The position numbers and the translations under genes are program-made. From NCBI GenBank assembly GCA_964438735.1, contig CAYTLW010000002.1, positions 96,234-160,233 on the forward strand: a stretch of DNA of 64,000 nt. The letters are read 5' to 3'. Of the stretch, positions 25,969 through 34,000 are shown in pieces; the first letter of the stretch is position 1, and every line of letters starts with the position of its first letter. Below the pieces are notes generated by a model that made no database searches, was not told where the DNA came from, and saw only the letters and a list, made by a program, of their open reading frames with translations. This DNA comes from CAYTLW01 sp964438735. Lineage in GTDB: Bacteria; Myxococcota_A; UBA9042.

Positions 25969-27207
25969 TCAATCCCTGCCGAGCACCTCGTCGGCCGCCT
26001 CGCGCAGGGTCGCCACCGCCAGATCGCACTGCTCGCGCGTGACGATCAGCGGCGGCGTCATGCGCAGCACGCAACCACCAGCCACCGAGATCAACAACCC
26101 GCGCTCGCGCGCCTGGGCGATGACCGCTCGCGCGTCACCGTTGACCGACACCCCGACCAGCAGGCCCCGTCCGCGTACATCCTGCACCCAGGAGCGGCCG
26201 GCGAACGCGTCCTTCAGCCCGGCCAGCAGGTAGGCGCCGATCTCGGCCGTGCGCTGCACGATGTCGTCGCGGGCGAAGATCTCCAGCACCGCCCGCGCCG
26301 CGCACATGGCCAGCGCGTTGCCACCAAAGGTCGTGGCGTGGCTGCCTGGCGTCAGCGCCGCGGCGACCTCGGCACCGGCCAGGATAGCGCCCACGGGCAC
26401 GCCGCCCCCCAAGGCCTTGGCCAGCGAGACCGCATCGGGCACCACGCCCTCCTGCTCGAAGGCGAAGAAGGTGCCGGTCCGGCCCATCCCTGTCTGCACC
26501 TCGTCCAGCAGCAAGAGCACGCCGCGCTCGTCGCACAGCTTTCGCAGCCCGCTGAAGAAGCCCTCCGGCGGCACAATCACGCCGCCCTCGCCCTGCACGA
26601 CCTCGATGAGCACCGCGCCCGTGTCGTCGTCCATGGCCGCCTCGAACGAGGCCAGATCGCCAAAGTCGGCGTGGCTGAAGCCGGGCACCAGGGGCTCGAA
26701 TCCGGCCTGGTACTTGGGCTGTCCGGTGGCGGTCATGGCGGCGTAGGTGCGGCCGTGGAAGGAGTCGTGCGCGGTGATGATGCCCGGGCGGGCTCGACCG
26801 CCCACCACGGCGTGGAAGCGCCGGGCCAGCTTGATCAACGCCTCGTTGGCCTCCGCGCCAGAGTTGCAGAAGAAGGCCCTCGCCTCGCCGCCGCCGGCGG
26901 CCGCCCAATGCTCGCAGAGCAGACCCGCCACCGGCACCATGTGAGCGTTATGCCAGTAGTTGCTCTGGTGGAGCAGGCGACCGACCTGGCCCTCCAGGGC
27001 GGCCACCAGATCCGGGTGATTATGTCCCAGTGCGTTGACCGCCACGCCGGCGGAGAAGTCCAGGTAGCGCTGTCCGTCCACAGTGCGCCCCCAGGGCCCC
27101 TGTCCATCGACGAAGATCAGCGGGGCGTTTCGGTAGTTGGGGGTCATGTAGCGGCCAGCCATGGTGACGATTTCGTCGCGGCTATACGCCTTCAGATCGA
27201 TGGCCAT
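25969..27207 (-). CDS. argD: Acetylornithine/succinyldiaminopimelate aminotransferase-like enzyme
   Basis: 412 residues from ATG 27207, with a strong ribosome site (GGAGGA) on its strand; the longer in-frame start has none. Class III PLP aminotransferase that makes N-acetylornithine in arginine synthesis. Visible: FSAGVAVNALGHNHPD, FFCNSGAEANEALIKLARR, HGRTYAAMTATGQ, LLLDEVQTGMGRTG, the PLP lysine in SLAKALGGGVPVG, and HATTFGGNALA. An M20 deacylase resembling ArgE lies at 54126-55271, so two arginine-type steps are in the window but not adjacent. Other class III enzymes (for example 4-aminobutyrate transaminase) are the main alternative. Divergent from the pilM operon. Confidence 0.88.
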   Translation of the reverse strand: MAIDLKAYSRDEIVTMAGRYMTPNYRNAPLIFVDGQGPWGRTVDGQRYLDFSAGVAVNALGHNHPDLVAALEGQVGRLLHQSNYWHNAHMVPVAGLLCEHWAAAGGGEARAFFCNSGAEANEALIKLARRFHAVVGGRARPGIITAHDSFHGRTYAAMTATGQPKYQAGFEPLVPGFSHADFGDLASFEAAMDDDTGAVLIEVVQGEGGVIVPPEGFFSGLRKLCDERGVLLLLDEVQTGMGRTGTFFAFEQEGVVPDAVSLAKALGGGVPVGAILAGAEVAAALTPGSHATTFGGNALAMCAARAVLEIFARDDIVQRTAEIGAYLLAGLKDAFAGRSWVQDVRGRGLLVGVSVNGDARAVIAQARERGLLISVAGGCVLRMTPPLIVTREQCDLAVATLREAADEVLGRD

Positions 27208-27358
27208 GTTTCCTCCAAACGGAGCCCGAACTAGGAAGCGAGAGCGGGCGCGCGGCAGCATAGCCCGGCGCCGCTGGCCCTGCCAGGGGCCTCCCGAGGG
27301 GCCGTGTTTGAAGCCCTTGTGATTGAAATAATTAGAGGAATCTCCCGAATCCTATTTC

Positions 27359-27387
27359 TTGACTGGCCCTCGCCCCCCCCATAGCCT
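27359..27387 (+). promoter_or_regulatory. Candidate sigma70-type promoter of pilMNOP
   Basis: TTGACT (27359-27364) and TAGCCT (27382-27387) are 17 nt apart in the otherwise GC-rich argD/pilM intergenic region. The predicted start lies near 27394, about 85 nt before the pilM ATG. Pattern match only. Confidence 0.45.
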
Positions 27388-27449
27388 TAACCGGTGCCCG
27401 TCCCTGAAGCGCGGCGGGTCTCGCAGCATATCCCCCACCCGGGAGGAAC

Positions 27450-27497
27450 ATGCCGCCAGGCCGAGGCAGAGACCCCACATGGCCGGCAAGAACGTAG
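27450..27497 (+). promoter_or_regulatory. 15-codon upstream mini-cistron overlapping the pilM start
   Basis: An ATG at 27450 follows a near-consensus ribosome site (GGGAGGA, 27441-27447) with ideal spacing. It reads MPPGRGRDPTWPART and stops with TAG at 27495-27497, 18 nt inside pilM (+1-shifted relative to pilM). The pilM ATG at 27479 itself has only weak Shine-Dalgarno support, so ribosomes loading at 27450 and terminating at 27497 could re-initiate at or near pilM. The coupling role is inferred; the overlap and the ribosome site are seen directly. Confidence 0.4.
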
Positions 27498-28534
27498 TCG
27501 GATTGGATATCGGCACTTCGTCGATTAAGGTGGCGCACGTCAAATCGACGAAAAAAGGCCATCAACTCCAGTCCTTCGATACGATCATGCTGCCGCCGGA
27601 TACCATCCGCGACGGCCAGGTGATGCACGCCCCGCAGCTGTCCGAACGGATCCAGGAGATCTTCGCCCTCAACCGCATCCGCCATAAGAAGGTGGCCGTG
27701 GCGCTGTCGGGTCACTCGGTGATCATCAAGAAGATCAGCCTGCCGGAGATGACCGTCGAAGAGCTCGAGGACTCCATCCAGTGGGAAGCCGAGCAGTACA
27801 TCCCCTTCGATATCAACGACGTCAACGTCGACGCCCAGATCATCAATCCGCACGCTGGTCAGGGCCAGATGGACGTGCTCCTGGTGGCGGCCAAGAAGGC
27901 GGTCATCGAGGAGTTCATCGAGGTGGTGCGCGACGCCCGCGTCGACCCGATCATCGTCGATGTGGACGCCTTCGCCCTCTACAACGCCTTCGAACTGAAC
28001 TTCCCCGTGCCCACCGAGGAGACCATCGCCCTCATCAACGTCGGCGCCGGCACCATCAACATCAACGTGGTCGCCGATGGGGTCACCGCCTTCACCCGGG
28101 ACATCACCATCGGCGGCAACTCGCTGACCGAGGAGATCAGCAAGCAGTTCGCCGTGCCGTGGGAAGAAGCCGAACATATGAAGACCTCCAGTGAGACCAC
28201 GCTGTCCATGTCCGGCGTGCTTCGGGAGGTTCAACGCATCAGCGAGCAGGTGAGCGAAAACCTGGTCTCGGAGATCCAGCGATCGCTGGACTTCTTCGCC
28301 GCCACGTCGATGAACGCGGAGATCACCGCCTTCTACCTGTCGGGCGGCGCCGCCCTGCAGTCCGGCCTCATCGATGGCCTGGAGCGACGGCTGGGCGCCG
28401 AGGTCAAGGCGCTCAATCCCTTCGCCAACCTGAGCATTGACCCCAATCGATTCGATCTCGCGCTGCTGCAGCGCATGGCCCCCATCGCCGCGGTGGCGAT
28501 CGGGCTCTCGCTTCGCCACCACAGGGACCGCTAG
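27479..28534 (+). CDS. pilM: Type IV pilus inner-membrane platform ATPase-like protein PilM
   Basis: 351 residues. PilM is a cytoplasmic actin-like protein that binds the PilN N-terminus and links the PilNO periplasmic ring to the assembly motor. The nucleotide-binding start NVVGLDIGTSSIKVAHVK, the internal VAVALSGHSVIIKKI and EQYIPFDINDV, the second phosphate loop IALINVGAGTININVV, and YLSGGAALQSGL are all standard for PilM. Length is normal. The start was chosen because family homology begins immediately at MAGKNVVGLD; see the mini-cistron entry for its odd ribosome site. First gene of pilMNOP, with pilN starting 15 nt later. Confidence 0.95.
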   Translation: MAGKNVVGLDIGTSSIKVAHVKSTKKGHQLQSFDTIMLPPDTIRDGQVMHAPQLSERIQEIFALNRIRHKKVAVALSGHSVIIKKISLPEMTVEELEDSIQWEAEQYIPFDINDVNVDAQIINPHAGQGQMDVLLVAAKKAVIEEFIEVVRDARVDPIIVDVDAFALYNAFELNFPVPTEETIALINVGAGTININVVADGVTAFTRDITIGGNSLTEEISKQFAVPWEEAEHMKTSSETTLSMSGVLREVQRISEQVSENLVSEIQRSLDFFAATSMNAEITAFYLSGGAALQSGLIDGLERRLGAEVKALNPFANLSIDPNRFDLALLQRMAPIAAVAIGLSLRHHRDR

Positions 28535-28549
28535 CCGGAAACGCGCACT

Positions 28550-29470
28550 ATGTTGTTGATGATCCGCATCAACCTGATCGGGACCTCGAAGGGGCGCAAG
28601 CGTCGCGCCGGCATGCCCGACATTCCCAATGTCGGCGTGCTGCTCTTTGTGCTGCTGCTGGTGATCGAAGGTGCGGTTCTCTACTCCTGGCATGCGGGCG
28701 CCGAAGAGAAGTCGCGCAACGTGGTGCAGAAGCTCAGCCGCTACAAGCACGAGCTGGCCACCCTGCAGAAGACAAACGAGGCGATCGGAGCGCTCCGCAA
28801 GGAGATCAAGGAGCTCAAGAAGAACACCTGGCTCTTCGACGAACTCAGCGCCGACAAGGTGGGGCCGGTGGACGCCCTGACCTACCTCAGCTGGATCCTG
28901 CAGGAGCGCGACGAGGCCACGCATCCGACCGAGGAACTCAAGCAGATGGAGGCCGCCGGCTGGCGGGTCGGTTGGAAGGCCAACCGCGCGTGGTTCACCA
29001 CGATTCGCGAGAATAGGGGCGAGGTCACAATCAACGGTCGGGCGATCGATCACAGCGATGTGGCGGAGGTGCTCCGTCGCCTGGAATCGTCGGCCCACTT
29101 CCGCCAGGTGCGGCTCATGTTCCAGGAGGTCAAGACGCTGGAGTTGGTCGACGCCCGCTATGTCGCGTTCACCATCAAGGCATCGCTGATCTTCCTGGTC
29201 GAAGATGTCATGGCCAAGAAGACCAAGGCGGCCAAGCCCGAGGCGGCGACGCCACCGGCCGGCATGCCGGCGCCATCTGCCATGGCGCCGCCTGTGGATC
29301 GGCCCTTGAACGCTGAAGCGGACATCCCCGGCGCCGCCACTCCCGGTGCGGAAGCAGCGGCCAGCATGCTGCCAGAAGCGGCTACCGCGGACGCGCCCGC
29401 TTCTGGCCGGCCGTCGGGCGGACTGGCCATCGGTCGACCTTCCCTCGATGACATCCAGGAGGCCCGTTAG
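28550..29470 (+). CDS. pilN: Type IV pilus assembly protein PilN
   Basis: 306 residues. The N-terminal cytoplasmic motif MIRINLIGT is the segment that docks into PilM; a second possible start (ATG 28559) begins exactly there, so the first three residues may be extra. A membrane helix follows (GVLLFVLLLVIEGAVLYSW), then a coiled segment and the ferredoxin-like periplasmic domain (VTINGRAIDHSDVAEVLRRL). About 85 C-terminal residues (from near 220) are an Ala/Pro-rich extension not usual in PilN, which normally has around 200 residues. The stop is directly followed by the pilO ATG without a gap. Confidence 0.93.
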   Translation: MLLMIRINLIGTSKGRKRRAGMPDIPNVGVLLFVLLLVIEGAVLYSWHAGAEEKSRNVVQKLSRYKHELATLQKTNEAIGALRKEIKELKKNTWLFDELSADKVGPVDALTYLSWILQERDEATHPTEELKQMEAAGWRVGWKANRAWFTTIRENRGEVTINGRAIDHSDVAEVLRRLESSAHFRQVRLMFQEVKTLELVDARYVAFTIKASLIFLVEDVMAKKTKAAKPEAATPPAGMPAPSAMAPPVDRPLNAEADIPGAATPGAEAAASMLPEAATADAPASGRPSGGLAIGRPSLDDIQEAR

Positions 29471-30220
29471 ATGTTCGAGCAGTTCATGAAGCTGCCGCCG
29501 GCCCAGAAGGCTGGAGTCCTCGCCGCGGTGCTGGCCGTGATCGGCGCGGGCGTCTACTTCATGGCCATCGAGCCGACCATCGCCACGACCGAAAAAAACG
29601 AGATGCAGCTCAAGAAGATCCAGACCGAACTCACCCAGCTGCGCTCCTCGGCGCGGGATGAGACGGTCGTGAAGCTGCGCCGAGAGAAGGACGAACTGGT
29701 CGAGCGCGACAAGGAGAATCGGAAGATGTTGCCCACCTCGGACGAGGTGCCGGACTTCATCGACCTGGTTCAGCGCGATGCGGTCAGCGCCGGGCTGCGG
29801 GTGACCCGATTCGATCGCCTGCCGACCCAGAGCGAGGACCTGGTCAACGCCATCCCGGTCAAGATGTCGGTGCAGGGCACCATGTTGGATCTCATCGCCT
29901 TCATGCGGGTCTACGCCAGCGGAGATCGACGCGTGATCAACATCCGCAGCCTCTCCATCGAGGAGGTCAAGGCGGACATGGGCAAGATCCGCACCGAGTG
30001 GAAGGAGAGCCAGCCGCTGGTGGACAACGACCTGGAGGTCTCCCACCTGAAGTCGGATGATGAGCGGCTGCTGGAGCGCATCGAGATGCTGGAACTGGCC
30101 CGCAAGAAGGCGGCCATTCGAGCCACTTTCGTCGCCTTTGCCTACATCTGGACCGGTGAGCCGGCGAAGAAGGGACCAGACGGAGCGCCGCGCAAGAAGC
30201 GCAAGAAGAAGAGGACGTGA
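29471..30220 (+). CDS. pilO: Type IV pilus assembly protein PilO
   Basis: 249 residues. A short cytoplasmic N-terminus, one membrane helix (AGVLAAVLAVIGAGVYFMAI), a coiled-coil segment (QLKKIQTELTQLRSSARDET onward) and a periplasmic ferredoxin-like domain (VNAIPVKMSVQGTMLDLIAF) match PilO, the partner of PilN in the periplasmic ring around the pilus. The C-terminus ends in a basic run (APRKKRKKKRT). The TGA stop overlaps the pilP ATG (TGATG at 30218-30222), so pilP translation is coupled. Confidence 0.93.
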   Translation: MFEQFMKLPPAQKAGVLAAVLAVIGAGVYFMAIEPTIATTEKNEMQLKKIQTELTQLRSSARDETVVKLRREKDELVERDKENRKMLPTSDEVPDFIDLVQRDAVSAGLRVTRFDRLPTQSEDLVNAIPVKMSVQGTMLDLIAFMRVYASGDRRVINIRSLSIEEVKADMGKIRTEWKESQPLVDNDLEVSHLKSDDERLLERIEMLELARKKAAIRATFVAFAYIWTGEPAKKGPDGAPRKKRKKKRT

Positions 30221-30903
30221 TGGCAGTGTGGTCGGCCAGCATCGAGACGGAGCGCGCGCGCCTGCCCTGGCAGTGTGTCGGGCGCCTCCTCGCCGTTGGC
30301 CTGGTGCTGCTGCTGGTGTCGGCTTGCGGCGATCCGCCCAGACCGCCGCCGCGCCCTGCGGCCGCCGCCGCCGCGCCCGCTGAAGACGCCGCCGCTGCCG
30401 ACAAGGAACTGCTCAAGGGCTACATCGTGCTCGGCCCCAACCCCAAGTGGTCGCCGCTGAAGAAGCTCTTCGGCAAGTACAATGAGCGCAAGATCGAAGG
30501 CCTCGAGAACCCCATGCTCTCTCACCTGGTAGATCACGTGGAGAAGCCGGTCATCGACAACGAGAGGGCGCCCAAACAGAAGTTCGTCGCCACCTCCGTT
30601 GAGGTCGAAGAAGATCGACCCGAGGACCACGATCCGCGCACCTGGATGGCGTTGGATCGCTACAAACTGATCATCTTGATGACCGGTAGCGCCCGGCCCA
30701 AGGCGGTCATCATCACCCCCAATGGGATTCGATACGTGCTCGAGCGCGGCGATCCCATCGGCCGCGAAGGTGGTCGGGTCAAGGCGATTCTGCAGTACAA
30801 GATGCTGGTCGCTGTGCCCAAAGAGACCAAGCCGCGCGAGGTCAGCATCGAACCACCCCTGGCCCGCTTCGCCGAAGAAGTGGCCGTCTCCAAGGACTTC
30901 TAG
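30220..30903 (+). CDS. pilP: Type IV pilus assembly lipoprotein PilP
   Basis: 227 residues. The signal ends in the lipobox LLVSAC (Cys36), followed by a Pro/Ala-rich disordered linker and, at the C-terminus, the small beta domain of PilP that contacts PilQ (LIILMTGSARPKAVIITPNG, YVLERGDPIGREGGRVKAIL). PilP bridges PilNO to the secretin. The ATG at 30220 overlaps the pilO stop; an in-frame GTG at 30217 is less likely. The PilQ partner here is about three times the usual size, so how this normal-sized PilP reaches it is an open question. Confidence 0.92.
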   Translation: MAVWSASIETERARLPWQCVGRLLAVGLVLLLVSACGDPPRPPPRPAAAAAAPAEDAAAADKELLKGYIVLGPNPKWSPLKKLFGKYNERKIEGLENPMLSHLVDHVEKPVIDNERAPKQKFVATSVEVEEDRPEDHDPRTWMALDRYKLIILMTGSARPKAVIITPNGIRYVLERGDPIGREGGRVKAILQYKMLVAVPKETKPREVSIEPPLARFAEEVAVSKDF

Positions 30904-30927
30904 TTGTGATCCTGCGAGGTTTTCTTT

Positions 30928-30955
30928 TTGACACCGAAGCCCCCGATTCTACGAT
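30928..30955 (+). promoter_or_regulatory. Candidate sigma70-type promoter of pilQ
   Basis: A perfect -35 TTGACA (30928-30933) and -10 TACGAT (30950-30955) are 16 nt apart in the 148-nt gap between pilP and pilQ. A T-rich stretch (30920-30929) precedes the -35. This would give pilQ transcription independent of pilMNOP. Confidence 0.5.
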
Positions 30956-31051
30956 CGCCGCAGCCGATCGCGCGGGCTTCGAACCGTCGTACGACGGCGC
31001 CGGGTGGCATGGTTTTGACGACGAGAGAACGGTCAGGTGGAGGGCAGCCCG

Positions 31052-34000
31052 ATGATGGTCGGTAGGACGATTCGGGCCGTCGCGGCCTCGTGCCTGACAG
31101 TGCTGATGGCCTTGCCGGCCCAGCCGCTGTTGGCGGCACCCCCCACCAAAACCAAGTCTACACTCAACGGACTCAACGCACTGGTGGTCAACGAGGCCCC
31201 GGACACCACGGTTATCACCATTCGCGGCGATCGCGCGCCCACCTTCACCACCTTCCGGCTGGAGCGCCCGCTGCGGGTCTTCGTCGACATCGCCGGCGCC
31301 GATGCCAGCGCATTGAGCGATCCTGAGTTGATGGTCGACAACGGCGTGATCCGCTCCGTGGTCGTGCTGCCCTTCCGCCGGCGTGGCGCTGTCTACGGGC
31401 GCGTGGTGGTCACCTTCGAGCGTGACGCGCTGTTCCACGTGCGAGCCGATGGCACGGCCGTGGTGGTGGTGGTCGATGGCTCGGATCGCCGCCTGAGCAG
31501 CGAGCAGACCCGCCGTATCGCCGCCGATCGAGAAGCCGCCCACGGCGCCGCAGCGCGCGAGAAGAAACTGCTCGAGACCCTGCGCGAGATTCGGATCCGG
31601 GAGCAAAAAGCCAGCGCGGCCCGTGAGCAGGCACAGGTCGAACAACGCCGGCTGCGGCAGGAGCTCGCTGCCGCCCAAGGCAAGGTCAAGACCGGCAAAC
31701 GCCTCGGCGAATTGCAGGCCATGGAGAAGGGCGCCCACACGCGGCTGGAAGAGGCCAACGGGGCGCTGCTCGACATCCAGTCCCAGGCCAGCAGTCTGCG
31801 CAAGGAGCTCAAGCGCGAGCAGAAGAGCCTGACCACGGCGGTCGCCCAGCGGCGCGCCGAAGAAGCCCGCATCGCCCTGCTTCGTCAAAAGATCGCGCGC
31901 GAGCGCAAGGAAGCGGGAAAGAAGGACACCAAGCGCATCAATGCCCTACAGCAGCGCCTGGTGGATGCTCGTAGCGAGGCCCAGCGCTTGCGAGACCAGG
32001 TGCGCAAGGCGCGCGAGGTCCGGCGCACGGCGCAGGCCGAGGAAGTGGCCCGGCTCAAAGCCGAGATCGTCGCCCGCAACCAGAAGCTGGAAGCCCGTCT
32101 GCATGAGGCCGGCGCTCGGAACTCCCGTGTGGTCACCGGCCTGCGCAGTCAGCTGGAGCGCAGCCGTACCGAGCTCGCCAGCAGCCAGCAAGCGCTGTCC
32201 CGTTCGCGCAAGGCGGATCTGCTCCGCGCCCGCGCCGAGCGTATGTGGCGCGAGGCCGAAGCCCGCGCCGCCGCCAGTGAAAAGGCGTTGGCCGAGCGCG
32301 AACGACAATTGCAGGCGGCCCGCCAGGCCATGGCCGAGATCAGCCGCCAGGAGACCGCGGCCAAGAAGCGCGCAAGCCAGATCGGCAGCCTGCTGCAGCG
32401 TCGGGAGAAGGAGCTGCACGCCGCCCGGACCGCCCTGAAGACGCGCGAAGCCGCGCTGGCCGCCGCACTGGAGCAGGCCCGCGCCCAGGAAGTCGCCGCG
32501 CAGAAGGACGGCCGCCAGGCTGAGGCCCGCTCCGCTGCTCGTGAGCGCAAGCGTTTGGAGGGCATCCGTACCTCGCTGCAGACGCGACTCGACCGGCAGT
32601 CCAGCGCGCTGCAGAGCCTGCGCGCCGAGGCCAACCGCAACGCCATCGCCCGTCAGAAAGCCGAGCGAGAGGCATCCCGTCTGCGGACTCGGCTGTCCGA
32701 GCGCGAGAAGCGTCTCGACGTGGCCCTGACCGCCCAGCGGGAGCAGAGCGCCGCCCAGCGCAAGCAGGCCGACAAGCAGATCAAGTCGTTGCAGCGAGAG
32801 GTGGTCCGCGCGCGGAACCTGCTGCGCAAGCAGGTGACCGACCGTGAGCGGCAGCTGGACGAGATCGAGGTCCAGTTGGGTCGCCGCCTGGCCGTGGCGA
32901 AGGCGGAATTGGAGAGCGCCCGAAAGGCAAAGCTGCAACTGGAGAACGACCTGCGCGAGGCTCGCAAGCTGGCCGCCGTGCGCGATGCGGAAAGGAAGGC
33001 GGCCCAGCGGCTGGCCAAGGAGCGCGCCGCGCAGCTGGCCAACGCCCGCAAACTGGCTTCTCAGCGTAATGCCGAGCGCCAGGCGGCCGAGCGGACAGCC
33101 AGCGCCGCAGTCCAGCGGGCAGAGCGTGTCGCCCGCCTGCTGACCGAGCGCGAGCAGGAATTGCGCCGGGTCAGCGATGCCCTGAAGAAGCGCCAGGCTG
33201 TGCTCTCGGCAGAACTTCGTCGTGCAGCACAACGGGAGCAGGAAGCCAAGCGTGCTGGCCGGAAGCTGGAAGCGGCCGAAGCGAGTCGCCATCGCCGTCA
33301 GCTCGTGCGCGAGCGCAGCGCCCTGCAAGGCAAACTGACCGGGCAGGCCAAGGCCCTGAAGACCGCGCGTCAGGAGGCAGAGCGCAACGCGACCGCCCGT
33401 CGCAAAGCGGAGCGGGAAGCCGATCGTCTGCGCGATGAACTCGATCGCCGAGAGAAGGCGCTGGCCGCCCTGGCCGACAAGGCCAGTCGCAACGCGCGCT
33501 ACGAGCGCACCATCCGCCTGGCCGAAAAGAAGATCGCCGCCGTGCGCGGTCGCCTCAAGCGCAAGTTGAAGGAGCGCGAGAAGCGGTTGGGGCAGCTGGA
33601 GTCGACGCTGACCGGCCGCATCGCGGAGGTCCGCAAGGAGCTCGACCGCACCCGTCGAAGCAACAAGGGGCTCGAGCGCCGCCTGGCCCAGGCCGAGCGG
33701 CGGGCGTCGGCTCAGGCCGCCGAATTGGAGCGCACCCGGCACCTGGCCAGGACCCGCGACGCCGAGCGAAAAGCAGCCGAAAAGCAGGCTGCTGAGGCCG
33801 CGCGTCGGGCCGATCGCGTCGCCTCCCTGTTGCGCCAACGAGAGCAGCAACTGAACAAGGTCAGCGCGACCTTGCACAAGCGCCAGACAGTGCTGGACGC
33901 GGAGCTGCGTCGCGCCGCTGAACGCGAGAAGCACGCCCTGCGGGCAGGACGTAAGCTCGAAGCCGCCGAAGCCGCTCGTCATCGAAAGCAACTGGCCGGC

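Noticed and set aside
27332..30046. 904-codon minus-strand frame opposite pilMNO
   Set aside because: The plus strand carries clear PilM, PilN and PilO; the antisense translation is Asp/His/Leu-rich noise.
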